From assembly GCF_028435365.1 (NCBI RefSeq), contig NZ_JAGTJJ010000012.1, forward strand, positions 62,001-126,000: 64,000 nt of DNA, given 5' to 3'. Positions 18,029-26,641 of the stretch are shown here, one piece after another (the stretch's first letter is position 1; every line of letters starts with the position of its first letter). The position numbers were made by a program, and so were the translations under genes. The stretch comes from Polyangium jinanense (GTDB lineage: Bacteria; Myxococcota; Polyangia; Polyangiales; Polyangiaceae). The notes beneath the pieces were generated by a model. It was not told the origin of the DNA. It searched no databases and saw only the letters and a list, made by a program, of their open reading frames with translations.

Positions 18029-20350
18029 ATGTCCGCGTCCTCCCCCGTCCCCGAAGCCGAGGCCGCTGCCCCCGACGCATCGGCCCCGCACGCGTCCCAC
18101 GAGCCTTACGTTTCCGCGCGCGAGAGCCCACGCGAGCTCACCGTGCGCGCCGTGGCGCTCGGCGCGCTGCTCGGTATCGTCTTTGCCGCCTCCTCGGTCT
18201 ACCTCGCCCTCAAGGTCGGCTTGACCGTCTCGGCGTCCATTCCGATCGCCGTCATGTCGATCACGATCTTCCGCTTCTTCGGACGCGCGACGATCCTGGA
18301 GAACAACATCGTCCAGACGACGGGCTCCGCGGGCGAGTCGATCGCGGCGGGCGTGGCATTCACGCTGCCCTCGCTCCTGCTCATGGGGTACGACCTTGCG
18401 GCGGGCCGGGTGCTCCTGCTCTCCGTGCTCGGCGGCTTGCTCGGCGTGCTGATGATGATCCCGCTCCGGCACGGGCTCATCGTGGAGGAGCACGGAAAAC
18501 TGACATACCCCGAGGGCACGGCCTGCGCCGACGTGCTCGTCGTGGGCGAGACGGGCGGCACGAACGCGAAGACCGTGTTCGCGGGCTTCGGGCTCGGGTT
18601 TTTGTACAAGCTCCTCGGCGACCCGCTGAAGCTCTTCAACATGAACCCCGCCTATCGGTTCACGAGCTGGAAGGGCGCGAGCATCGCGGGGGAGCTCACG
18701 CCGGAGATGCTCGGTGTCGGCTATATCATCGGCCCGAAAACGGCGAGCACCACGATGGCGGGCGGCGTCCTCGCGTATCTCGTGCTCATCCCGCTCATCG
18801 CGTTCTTCGGCGACAAGATCGATAGCCCGATTTTCCCGGCGACGACGCTCATTCGCGACATGTCGCCGAACGACATCCGCAGCCGGTACGTGCTTTACAT
18901 CGGCGCGGGCGCGGTGGCGACGGGCGGCTTCATCAGCCTCGGCCGCGCGCTGCCCACGATCGTCAAGGCGTTCCGGAGCGGCATCAAGAGCTTCCGCGCG
19001 GGCAAGGCGGCGAAGGAGGTGCCGCGCACGGAGAAGGATCTGCCGTTTTCGGTGGTCGTGTATGGCCTCATCGCGCTCCTGCTCGCGATATGGCTCGCGC
19101 CCATGCTCGGGATCACGCTGCCCACGGCCCTTCTGATCATGCTCTTCGGCTTCGTGTTCGTGACCGTCTCCTCGCGGATCTGCGGGGAGATCGGCTCGTC
19201 GTCGAATCCGATCTCGGGCATGACGGTGGCGACGCTGCTCATCACGTGCCTGCTCTTCCTGGCGATGGGCTGGGTCGGCGTGGAGCACCGGGCGATGGCG
19301 CTCTCGACGGCGGCGATTGTGTGCATCGCGGCCTCGAACGGCGGGGCGACGAGCCAGGACCTGAAGACGGGCTATCTCGTGGGCGCGACGCCGCGAAGGC
19401 AGCAGATTGGCCTGCTCGTCGGGGTCGTGACGAGCGCGCTCGTCATTGGCTACACGCTGCTCTTCCTCAATGCGTCCTACACGACGCGGGCCGCGGAGAC
19501 GTACGACGTGCCCATTCCGGTCGAGTCGATCACCGCGCAGGTGGAGAAGGGCCCGGACGGGAAGGACTATCGAATCGCTTACCAGCCGAACTCGGGCGCG
19601 GCCATTCCGCAAGGAAAATACCTGGTCGAGGAGTCGGGGAAGGTGGCGTTCGTGATCGACCCCGGCATCGGCGGCCGCGTGCCGCACGAGCCGAAAAAGC
19701 TCGAAGGCGACGTCGTGGTGCCCAAGAACGCGACGAGCAAGGGCACGATGCTCGGCCCGGATCGCAAATCGTACACGGTCTTCGAGGTGGCCGAGGACGG
19801 GGCCATGCACGCCGGGCGGTACCTCGGCGAGGACGGGAAGCTCGTTTACGAGCTGCGCGAGGTGAAGAAGCTTGACGCTCCGAAGGCGAGCCTGTTCGCG
19901 CTGATCATCGACGGCATTCTCACGCGCAAGCTGCCCTGGAGCCTCGTGCTCATCGGCGTGATGCTGGCGATCGTGATGGAGCTCTGCGGCGTTTCGGCGC
20001 TGCCGTTTGCGGTCGGCGTGTACCTGCCGATCTCGACGAGCGTGCCCATTTTCGTCGGTGGCCTCGTGCGGTGGCTGGTCGACAGGAAGCGCGGGCAGGC
20101 GGGCGGCGACGAGGAGTTCAGCCCGGGCACGCTGCTCAGCTCGGGATACATTGCGGGCGGCGCCATCGCGGGCCTTGTCGCGGCGCTCGTCGCGGGGCTC
20201 GGCATGGAGCACAAGTTCGACCTCTCCACCGTGTTCACGCGGTTTTCGACGTCGAACCTCTCGGGCGTGCTCGCGTTCGGCGCCATCGCGGCTGCGCTTT
20301 ACTGGGCCGCCGTTCGGGGGAAGTCGGCCGTCGGCAAGAACGAGGGCTAG
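18029..20350 (+). CDS. OPT family oligopeptide transporter
   Basis: A 773-residue membrane protein of the OPT family (proton-coupled uptake of peptides or metal chelates). The start carries GALLGIVFAASSVYLALKVG and VSASIPIAV, family signatures, and GSAGESIAAGVAFTLP and YPEGTACADVL follow. Around 15 hydrophobic segments are visible. Between residues about 490 and 615 lies a hydrophilic insert holding two similar units, one around GKYLVEESGKVAF and one around GRYLGEDGKLVYE. An ATG at 18029 with AGGG upstream is used. It follows the flavoprotein gene by 49 bases on the same strand. Confidence 0.9.
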   Translation: MSASSPVPEAEAAAPDASAPHASHEPYVSARESPRELTVRAVALGALLGIVFAASSVYLALKVGLTVSASIPIAVMSITIFRFFGRATILENNIVQTTGSAGESIAAGVAFTLPSLLLMGYDLAAGRVLLLSVLGGLLGVLMMIPLRHGLIVEEHGKLTYPEGTACADVLVVGETGGTNAKTVFAGFGLGFLYKLLGDPLKLFNMNPAYRFTSWKGASIAGELTPEMLGVGYIIGPKTASTTMAGGVLAYLVLIPLIAFFGDKIDSPIFPATTLIRDMSPNDIRSRYVLYIGAGAVATGGFISLGRALPTIVKAFRSGIKSFRAGKAAKEVPRTEKDLPFSVVVYGLIALLLAIWLAPMLGITLPTALLIMLFGFVFVTVSSRICGEIGSSSNPISGMTVATLLITCLLFLAMGWVGVEHRAMALSTAAIVCIAASNGGATSQDLKTGYLVGATPRRQQIGLLVGVVTSALVIGYTLLFLNASYTTRAAETYDVPIPVESITAQVEKGPDGKDYRIAYQPNSGAAIPQGKYLVEESGKVAFVIDPGIGGRVPHEPKKLEGDVVVPKNATSKGTMLGPDRKSYTVFEVAEDGAMHAGRYLGEDGKLVYELREVKKLDAPKASLFALIIDGILTRKLPWSLVLIGVMLAIVMELCGVSALPFAVGVYLPISTSVPIFVGGLVRWLVDRKRGQAGGDEEFSPGTLLSSGYIAGGAIAGLVAALVAGLGMEHKFDLSTVFTRFSTSNLSGVLAFGAIAAALYWAAVRGKSAVGKNEG

Positions 20351-20404
20351 CAGCCTGCGGAAGGGCCGGGGGGCGCGGCGCGGACCTTGCCAGCCGCCCC
20401 CCCG

Positions 20405-21142
20405 ATGTCTCCTCGAAACGTACTGAAATACCTCCTCGTCATCCTGTTTTTCCCCGCCTGCTCGGGCGAAGAGCCCGAATCCTTCACCGAAGATCCCGAA
20501 TTCCTCGCCGAAGAATCCGAATCCCTCGCCGAGGACGTGTCCGCGATCGCGCGACGCTGCGAAGTCGGCTCCGATTGCGCCGCGGGGCTCGGCTGCGTCC
20601 AGGGTGTCTGCTCGCCGTGCAATCGTCACGCACACTGCGCGAGCGACGTGTGCGACCTTTACCAAGGCGGCCGGTGCATCCCCGAAAACGAGGTCCTTTA
20701 CGTGGGCCGCAAGGTCGTCGTCGACTACGAAGAATGCGAACGCGCCACGGGCGTGAGGAACGATCCCTTCTGCCAGATCCGGGACGCCATTCCGACGCTG
20801 GGCAGCGGGAAAAAGGTGATCCGCGTCGCGCCGGGGTTCTATTTGCCATTCCACGTCAGCGCGGGCGAGGCGCTCACCGTCTACGGCCCGGCTGGCGAGG
20901 GCGGGATCGCGCAGGTCACCGAGGAGGACGTGGGCGGATTGAGCGTGCGGGGCGGTGCGAACGTCGTGCTCGATGGGCTCGAGATCGGCCGCTATTCGTA
21001 TCGCACCGGCCTGCGCTGCGAGGGCCCGGGGACGCGGCTCGTCGTGCGGCGCAGCCAGATCTTCAACGACACGAGGGCGCCCATGCACTCGAATGGATGT
21101 GACCTGAAGCTCGAGCACACCGAGGTCTTCACCCGCGATTAG
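20405..21142 (+). CDS. Cys-rich lipoprotein with beta-helix-like C-terminal part
   Basis: A 245-residue lipoprotein: leader LLVILFFPAC, then an acidic repeat (EEPESF, EDPEFL, EESESL, units of about seven residues). A short Cys-rich segment follows (CEVGSDCAAGLGCVQGVC, CNRHAHCASDVC) like the EGF-like or Dickkopf-like repeats of myxobacterial surface proteins. The rest (IRVAPGFYLPFHV, VVLDGLEIG, VVRRSQIFND) resembles the beginning of a right-handed parallel beta-helix seen in longer myxobacterial proteins. It ends abruptly after HTEVFTRD, so it may be a shortened relative. It overlaps the end of the converging MerR gene by 14 bases. Role unknown. Confidence 0.7.
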   Translation: MSPRNVLKYLLVILFFPACSGEEPESFTEDPEFLAEESESLAEDVSAIARRCEVGSDCAAGLGCVQGVCSPCNRHAHCASDVCDLYQGGRCIPENEVLYVGRKVVVDYEECERATGVRNDPFCQIRDAIPTLGSGKKVIRVAPGFYLPFHVSAGEALTVYGPAGEGGIAQVTEEDVGGLSVRGGANVVLDGLEIGRYSYRTGLRCEGPGTRLVVRRSQIFNDTRAPMHSNGCDLKLEHTEVFTRD

Positions 21143-21581
21143 TCTTGTTTCGTGGTGGCTGCGGAGCCCTCTTCTTTCGCGCTCCGAGAGTTCCAGATGC
21201 GGTGGCCCCAAGCAGGCGGCGGAAGGTGGGGCATTCCATGTGGCTCGGCGCGCGGCAGGCAGCGGCGTGCCGGAGGCCGTCGCGCATGGCACTCAGTTCA
21301 CGGATCGTCTTGTCGAGCTCCTCCGCTTTGGCCACGAGCATCTGCCGGTCGATGCGCGGCCGCCCATCCGGCGCGAACATGAGCGCGATCTCGTCGAGCG
21401 AAAAACCGGCGGCGCGCCCCAGCGCGATCAGCGCCAGCCGCTCCAGCACGCCGGGATCGAACAGACGGCGCAGGCCCCGCCTGCCGATCGAGGCGATGAG
21501 CCCCTTTTCCTCATAGAACCGCAGCGCCGAGGCGGGAACGCCGGACCGCTGCGCTACCTCGGCGATGTCCAGGTTTCTCAC
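21129..21581 (-). CDS. MerR-family transcriptional regulator
   Basis: A 150-residue regulator. The winged helix-turn-helix starts LDIAEVAQRSGVPASALRFYEEKGLI, a MerR signature, and is followed by a dimerisation helix. C-terminally it has ACRAPSHMECPTFRRLL. This holds two cysteines in the place where SoxR carries four Fe-S cysteines, so it is SoxR-like in outline but lacks the full cluster motif. It starts with GTG at 21581, only ten bases from a palindrome at 21591-21604, and is divergent from a methyltransferase gene that it probably controls (inference). The basic C-terminal tail (ARKKRAPQPPRNKTNRG) overlaps the end of the preceding lipoprotein gene. Confidence 0.88.
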   Translation of the reverse strand: MRNLDIAEVAQRSGVPASALRFYEEKGLIASIGRRGLRRLFDPGVLERLALIALGRAAGFSLDEIALMFAPDGRPRIDRQMLVAKAEELDKTIRELSAMRDGLRHAAACRAPSHMECPTFRRLLGATASGTLGARKKRAPQPPRNKTNRG

Positions 21582-21584
21582 CCC

Positions 21585-21615
21585 TTGACCTCAAGTCGAC
21601 TTGAACTGGCATCGT
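21585..21615 (+). promoter_or_regulatory. MerR-type operator/promoter (SoxR-box-like palindrome)
   Basis: TCAAGTCGACTTGA (21591-21604) is a perfect 14-base palindrome. With flanking bases it reads CCTCAAGTCGACTTGAAC, close to the known SoxR box CCTCAAGTTAACTTGAGG. A -35-like TTGACC (21585-21590) abuts it, and a weak -10-like CATCGT (21610-21615) lies 19 bases further, the long spacing typical of MerR-controlled promoters. It sits between the MerR gene and the methyltransferase. Control by that regulator is inferred. Confidence 0.6.
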
Positions 21616-21655
21616 GTAGCTCCCGCTTCCTGAAGGCAAGGAAAAGGAGATGACC

Positions 21656-22513
21656 ATGGATGCGACGCAACGTACAGACAACGAGCAGGCGAAGCTTTGG
21701 AACGGCCTCGCCGGACGCGCCTGGGTCGAGGCGCAGGAGCTCCTCGACCCGATGTTCAAACCGTTCGAGGACCTGCTCGTCGAAGCGGTTTCCGCCGAAT
21801 CCGGAGGCCGTGTGCTCGACGTCGGCTGCGGCACGGGCAGCACGACGCTCGCCGTCGCGCGGAAGCTCGGAGCGAAGGGCCGCTGCGTCGGCATCGACAT
21901 CTCGGAGCCGATGATCACCGCCGCCCGGGGCCGCGCCGAACGGGAAAGCGCGCCGCCGAGTTTCCTCTGCGCCGACGCGCAGCGCCACGCATTCGAGCCT
22001 GCGAGCTTCGATACGATCATCTCGCGTTTCGGCGTCATGTTTTTCGACGATTCTGTCCGGGCCTTTGCGAACCTGCGGCGTGCCGCGAGGGACGGCGCCG
22101 AGCTCCGGTTCGTCGCTTGGCGGAGCGCCATGGAAAACCCATTCATGACGACAGCCGAGCGCGCCGCGGCGCCGCTCCTGCCGAACCTCCCCGCCCGCCG
22201 ACCGGATGCGCCGGGGCAGTTCGCATTTGCGGACCAGCGCCGGGTGCACACCCTTCTCGAAGAGAGCGGCTGGGCCGAGATCGATATCCGGCCGATCGAT
22301 GTCACCTGCACCCTGCCCGAAAAGGATCTCGTCCGTTACCTGAGCCAACTTGGTCCCGTCGGCCTGCTCCTTCAACAGGCGGACGACCGGACGCGCACGC
22401 AGGTCATCGAAACGGTCCGCGCCGCCTTTGAGCCCTACGTGCACGGAGCCGAAGTCCGCTATACGGCTGCCTGCTTTCGGGTCGACGCCCGAGCGCCATC
22501 TGCGTCCGCCTAA
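21656..22513 (+). CDS. Class I SAM-dependent methyltransferase
   Basis: A 285-residue methyltransferase. Motif I is VLDVGCGTGSTTLAVA, followed by CVGIDISEPMI (acidic residue of strand 2), FDTIISRFGVMFFDD (motif II) and ELRFVAWRS. This is the UbiE/COQ5-like or Methyltransf_25 type; the substrate is unknown. The ATG at 21656 has AGGAG six bases upstream; an ATG at 21650 overlaps that site and is less likely. It is divergent from the MerR regulator. Its stop overlaps the end of the converging NCS1-kinase gene by four bases. Confidence 0.88.
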   Translation: MDATQRTDNEQAKLWNGLAGRAWVEAQELLDPMFKPFEDLLVEAVSAESGGRVLDVGCGTGSTTLAVARKLGAKGRCVGIDISEPMITAARGRAERESAPPSFLCADAQRHAFEPASFDTIISRFGVMFFDDSVRAFANLRRAARDGAELRFVAWRSAMENPFMTTAERAAAPLLPNLPARRPDAPGQFAFADQRRVHTLLEESGWAEIDIRPIDVTCTLPEKDLVRYLSQLGPVGLLLQQADDRTRTQVIETVRAAFEPYVHGAEVRYTAACFRVDARAPSASA

Positions 22514-25248
22514 ATATCCTCCGCCTCGCGCGGCGCCGGTGTGCGCGGCAGGGTCACCGTGAACGTCGTCCCCTTGCCGAGCGCGCTCTTCATTTCGATC
22601 GTCCCGTCCATCATCTCCACGAGCCGCTTCGTAATGGAGAGACCAAGCCCGGTTCCCCCGTATTTGCGGCTCGTCGAGAGGTCGGCCTGCGTGAAAGGCT
22701 GGAAGAGCCGGCGTTGCTGCTCGGGCGACATCCCGATCCCCTCGTCCTTCACGACGAGCCGCACGCAGGGCCGGCCCTCCGCCTCGTGGAGCGACGCAGA
22801 GAGCACGATACGCCCGCCCTTCGTGAACTTGGCCGCGTTGCTGAGCAGGTTGTTCAGCGTCTGCATCACGCGCTTCCTGTCCGCGACCATTTCGATCGGC
22901 GCGGCGGCGCCCTCGACGAAAAGCTCGCTGCCATTGCGATCGACCATCGGCTGCACCGTCCCGCGCACCTCTTCGAGGAGCGCGGCGAGGTCGAACCGCG
23001 TGGGATCGAGGACCATCCGGTTTGCCTCGATCTTCGACAGATCGAGCACGTCGTCGACGAGCATCAAGAGCTGTTTGCCCGCCTGCCGGATCTTGCCGAG
23101 ATCCGGGACGATCGCCTTGTAACCGCCCTCGTCGGCCTCCTCTTCGAGCATCTCGCTGTAGCCGATGATCGCATTTAGCGGCGTGCGCAGCTCGTGGCTC
23201 ATGTTCGCGAGGAACTGGCTCTTCGCCTGGTTTGCCGCCTCCGCCGCGCTCGCGAGGGTTTCGGCCTCGGCGCGTGCTTGCCGGAGCGCGCTTTCCGTCT
23301 TTTCGTGCTCCTTGATTTCCTGTTCGAGTTCGACGTTTTGCCGATCGAGCTCCTCCTCGACGAGCTCGCGGCTCTCCCACGAGAGCACGAGCCACCACGC
23401 GCCCACGCCGACGAGTACGACGACCGTCGCATACAGCTCGGTGAACGTCCGTCCGAGCGCGGCGCGGCTCTCGCCGGTCACGGCCGAGGCCTGGTGGAAC
23501 AGGAAAAACACGAGCGCCACCGCGAAGGCCATGCCCGCATAAACGGCGGCGAATCGCAAAAGGCGCGAGGCGAGGCGCGGCGCGAGTTTTCCTTCGAGGA
23601 ACGTCGAGATGCGCCGGCGGCTATCCGTCTTCGATTTGCAGGCGTCGTGGCAGCGCCCGTCGAGCGTGCAGCAGAGCGAGCAGATCGAGCCCTGGTAGAC
23701 GGGGCAATGGGCCATGTCCTGCGGCTCGTACGAGTGCTCGCAGATGCAGCATGGCTCGCTGCCGTGGGCCTTGTCGTTCGGGAAATGGTCGTTCGTGCGG
23801 GCGATGTAATATTTGCCCTTCGTCGCCACGGCGATGAGCGGCGAGAGCACGAACGCGAGGCCGAGGGCGAGGAACGACGAATACGCCTTGAGCGCCGGGC
23901 CGAAGAAGCCGGCGTAGCAGAGCATCGACACGACCGAGGCCGCGGCCATCGACCCGAAGCCGACCGGGTTGATGTTGTACAGGTGCGCCCGCTTGAACTC
24001 GATGTACTTTGGCGACAAACCGATCGGCTTGTTCACCACGAGATCGGCGACGATGGCCCCGATCCAAGCGATGGCCACGTTCGAATACAGCGCGAGCACC
24101 TTGTCGAGGGTGTGGAAGACCCCGAACATCATGAGGAGCAGCGCGATCGCCACGTTGAACACGAGCCAGACCACGCGGCCGGGGTGGCTGTGCGAGAGGC
24201 GCGAGAAGAAGTTCGACCACGCGAGCGAGCCCGCGTAGGCGTTCGTCACGTTGATCTTGAGCTGCGAGACGAGCACGAGCACGATGCCCGCTCCGATCAT
24301 CATGTTCCGGCTCGAAAAGACGTATTCGTAGCCGGCCACGTACATCCAGATCGGCTGGAGCGCCTTTTCCACGCTCGTGCCGTGCCGGATCGCGAGCGTG
24401 GCGAGAAACGCGCCCGCGAGCTGCTTGGCGCCCCCGAGCACGATCCAGCCCGGGCCGGCGGCGAGCAGGGCGAACCACCAGACCTTGCGGTTCGATTTCG
24501 TTTGGTCCGGCATGAACCGGAGGTAATCAACCTGCTCGCCGATCTGGACGATGAGCGAGAACGACACGTTCGCGGCGAGCCCGAACAGGATCGGATCGAA
24601 ATGGCGGCCGCTCGGGGAGTCGCCGGCGAAGCTCGTCCAGCCGGCGAGCGCGGAAGGGTCTTTTTTGAAGACGTAGACGAACGGCAGGATCATGAGGACC
24701 AGCCATAACGGCTGGGTCCAGAGCTGGAAGCGGTTGATCAGCGTGACGCCGAAGAGGACGAGCGGAATGATGCAGAGCGAACTCACGAGGTAGCCGGCCA
24801 CGAGCGGCATCCCCAGCCAGAGCTCCAGCGCCTGGGCCATGATCGAGGCCTCCAGCGCGAAAAAGATGAACGTGAACGAGGCGTAGATGAGCGAGGTGAC
24901 CGTCGAGCCGATGTACCCGAACCCGGCGCCGCGGGTCAGGAGGTCCATGTCGAGGTTGTATTTCGCGGCGTAATACGTGATCGGAACGCCGGTCAGGAAG
25001 ATGATCGCGCTGCAGGCGAGGATCGCCCAGAAGGAGTTCTGGAAGCCGTAATGGACGACGAGCGAGCCGCCAATCGCCTCCAGCGCGAGGAACGAGATGC
25101 CCCCGAGCGCGGTGTTGGCCAGCTGGAGCGGCGACCATTTGCGGAAGGACCTCGGCGCGTACCGCAGCGAGTAATCCTCCATCGTCTCGTTCGCGACCCA
25201 GCCGTTGTATTCGCGTCGCTCCCGGACGATTTGCCTGACGAGCTGCAT
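22510..25248 (-). CDS. NCS1 permease-like domain fused to a sensor histidine kinase through a Cys-rich linker
   Basis: A 912-residue protein. Residues 40-480 form about 12 membrane helices of the nucleobase:cation symporter-1 (purine-cytosine permease) type, with RGAGFGYIGSTVTSLIYASF (105-124) and ANVSFSLIVQIGEQVDYLRF (226-245). Residues 500-537 hold nine cysteines (C500, C501, C503, C515, C523, C526, C527, C533, C537). Two more helices (about 566-586 and 606-624) and a coiled coil (about 627-680) follow. The kinase has H685 in NMSHELRTPLNAIIGYSEML, then LLSNAAKFTKGG, DEGIGM and GGTGLGLSITKRLVEMM. The transporter part probably senses, or senses while carrying, a nucleobase-like ligand, by analogy with transporter-fused kinases such as CbrA (inference). 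It is the last gene of a four-gene minus-strand operon, 21 bases after the HisKA-receiver gene. Confidence 0.9.
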   Translation of the reverse strand: MQLVRQIVRERREYNGWVANETMEDYSLRYAPRSFRKWSPLQLANTALGGISFLALEAIGGSLVVHYGFQNSFWAILACSAIIFLTGVPITYYAAKYNLDMDLLTRGAGFGYIGSTVTSLIYASFTFIFFALEASIMAQALELWLGMPLVAGYLVSSLCIIPLVLFGVTLINRFQLWTQPLWLVLMILPFVYVFKKDPSALAGWTSFAGDSPSGRHFDPILFGLAANVSFSLIVQIGEQVDYLRFMPDQTKSNRKVWWFALLAAGPGWIVLGGAKQLAGAFLATLAIRHGTSVEKALQPIWMYVAGYEYVFSSRNMMIGAGIVLVLVSQLKINVTNAYAGSLAWSNFFSRLSHSHPGRVVWLVFNVAIALLLMMFGVFHTLDKVLALYSNVAIAWIGAIVADLVVNKPIGLSPKYIEFKRAHLYNINPVGFGSMAAASVVSMLCYAGFFGPALKAYSSFLALGLAFVLSPLIAVATKGKYYIARTNDHFPNDKAHGSEPCCICEHSYEPQDMAHCPVYQGSICSLCCTLDGRCHDACKSKTDSRRRISTFLEGKLAPRLASRLLRFAAVYAGMAFAVALVFFLFHQASAVTGESRAALGRTFTELYATVVVLVGVGAWWLVLSWESRELVEEELDRQNVELEQEIKEHEKTESALRQARAEAETLASAAEAANQAKSQFLANMSHELRTPLNAIIGYSEMLEEEADEGGYKAIVPDLGKIRQAGKQLLMLVDDVLDLSKIEANRMVLDPTRFDLAALLEEVRGTVQPMVDRNGSELFVEGAAAPIEMVADRKRVMQTLNNLLSNAAKFTKGGRIVLSASLHEAEGRPCVRLVVKDEGIGMSPEQQRRLFQPFTQADLSTSRKYGGTGLGLSITKRLVEMMDGTIEMKSALGKGTTFTVTLPRTPAPREAEDI

Positions 25249-25269
25249 GGTGTTTCCGACAGGGTGGCC

Positions 25270-26247
25270 TCAGCGCACGACGCGGATTTCCGCCAGCATT
25301 CCTTGGTAGGCGCGCTCGCGCTCGCGGTGCCGCCGGAGCTCGAGGGCCATGCGGATTCGCGCTCGGAGCAGCACCATGTGGAAAGGCTTCGTCACGTAAT
25401 CGTCTGCGCCGCGCTCGAGCGCCGAGACCACGCCGTCGAACTCGTCGAGCGCGGAGATCACGATGATCGACGCGCTCCCGAGGCGGCCCTCCGCCCGGAG
25501 GACGTCGAGCACCTCGAGGCCGCTGCGATCCGGCATGACGAGGTCGAGCAAAACGAGATCGAATTCGCGCATCCGGAGGAGCTCGAGCGCCGGATCGCCG
25601 CCGTTCGCCTCCTCGACGTCGTGCCCCTGGCGGACGAGCCATTGGCGCAGGACGTCCCGCGTGACGGAGTTGTCGTCGACGAGCAAGAGATGGCCCCGCT
25701 CGGCGGACGGCGCCTCGGCGAGGCGCGCCTCGCTCGCCGGGTCCGCGGCCTTCGGCATTCCGCCGAGCTTGGGCGCATGGGGCAAAAGATCGAGCGCGTA
25801 TCCGGCGAGGAGGTCGTTCAGCATGACCCCCGCTGCCTGAATGCGGCAGAGCGTGGGGATGAGGGCGTAATGCCCGGCGCCCTCGGCCGCGGCGACGAGG
25901 CGCGCGCAGAGGGGCGCGATGGCCGAGGCGGGCTCGGCGCAGGCGTCGCCGAGGTCGCGCACGAGGCGCGGCAACGTGGAGGCCGACAGATCTCGCAATG
26001 ACTCCGCGCCAAGGCGCTCGTTCACGAGCGAAAGGACAGCCGCGCCCGCGCTGCGCAAGGCTTTGAGCTCGGCCCGGATCTCCTCGGGGCCCTCCAGCGT
26101 CTCCAGGAGGTCCTCGCTGTATCCGATCACGGCCGTGAGCGAGGTGCGCAATTCGTGACGCAAATGCGCGACGAGGCGCCGCAGCTCCTCCTCGCCCGGC
26201 GCGGGGCGGCTCGGGGGCCATGCGTCGGGGCGATCGGGCAGGCTCAT
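25270..26247 (-). CDS. HisKA-like domain fused to a receiver domain, no ATPase domain
   Basis: A 325-residue protein. Its N-terminus has a histidine-kinase dimerisation/phosphoacceptor helix: AHLRHELRTSLTAVIGYSEDLL with H31 in the acceptor position, nearly matching the same segment of the neighbouring kinase. No HATPase motifs (N, G1, G2 boxes) follow. From residue about 186 there is a receiver: LLLVDDNSVTRD (DD191-192), phospho-acceptor D235 in VLLDLVMPD, a Ser/Thr switch in IVISALDEFDG, and K in DDYVTKPF. No DNA-binding output domain is present. It may pass phosphate between kinase and receivers, or dimerise with the kinase (inference). Its ATG overlaps the stop of the upstream receiver gene by four bases (translational coupling). 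Confidence 0.88.
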   Translation of the reverse strand: MSLPDRPDAWPPSRPAPGEEELRRLVAHLRHELRTSLTAVIGYSEDLLETLEGPEEIRAELKALRSAGAAVLSLVNERLGAESLRDLSASTLPRLVRDLGDACAEPASAIAPLCARLVAAAEGAGHYALIPTLCRIQAAGVMLNDLLAGYALDLLPHAPKLGGMPKAADPASEARLAEAPSAERGHLLLVDDNSVTRDVLRQWLVRQGHDVEEANGGDPALELLRMREFDLVLLDLVMPDRSGLEVLDVLRAEGRLGSASIIVISALDEFDGVVSALERGADDYVTKPFHMVLLRARIRMALELRRHRERERAYQGMLAEIRVVR

Positions 26248-26618
26248 GACGCCTTCCTTTCGAGGAGCGCCCGCATTTTTCCGAGCAGACGATCGATGTC
26301 CACGGGTTTTACATCGTAATCGTCCGCGCCGGCCGCGAAGGCGCGCTCGCGGTCCTCGGCCATTGCGCGCGCGGTGAGCACGAGGATCGGCACATCGCGT
26401 GTCCTTGCGTTCGCCTTGAGCTTGCGCGTGACCTCCAGGCCGTCGATGTCCGGCAAGGTCATATCCATCAGGACGAGGTCCGGGAGCGCCTCCTCGACCA
26501 TGCGGATGCCGGTTCCCCCATCCGCGGCGATCCGCACGAAAAACCCCCGGCGCACGAGGCGGCGCGCGAGCATGTCGCGATTCATTTCGTTGTCCTCGAC
26601 GAGCACGATGTCGGGCAT
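26244..26618 (-). CDS. Single-domain response regulator (CheY-like receiver)
   Basis: A 124-residue stand-alone receiver: MPDIVLVEDNEMNRDM (acidic pocket E8/D9), phospho-acceptor D52 in LVLMDMTLPDIDG, Thr in VLTARAMAEDR and Lys in DDYDVKPVD. No output domain. A GGAGG ribosome site precedes the ATG at 26618; the open frame extends further upstream only through low-complexity basic sequence. It lies between the STAS gene (23-base gap) and the HisKA-receiver gene (4-base overlap), so it is probably a phosphate shuttle in the same pathway. Confidence 0.9.
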   Translation of the reverse strand: MPDIVLVEDNEMNRDMLARRLVRRGFFVRIAADGGTGIRMVEEALPDLVLMDMTLPDIDGLEVTRKLKANARTRDVPILVLTARAMAEDRERAFAAGADDYDVKPVDIDRLLGKMRALLERKAS

Positions 26619-26641
26619 GGCCTTGGCCTCCCTTCGGAGCG

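Noticed and set aside
17939..21292. Minus-strand open frame of 1117 codons
   Set aside because: Antisense to the OPT transporter gene, whose membrane helices and family motifs are clear; the antisense product is His/Arg/Glu-rich without any recognisable domain.
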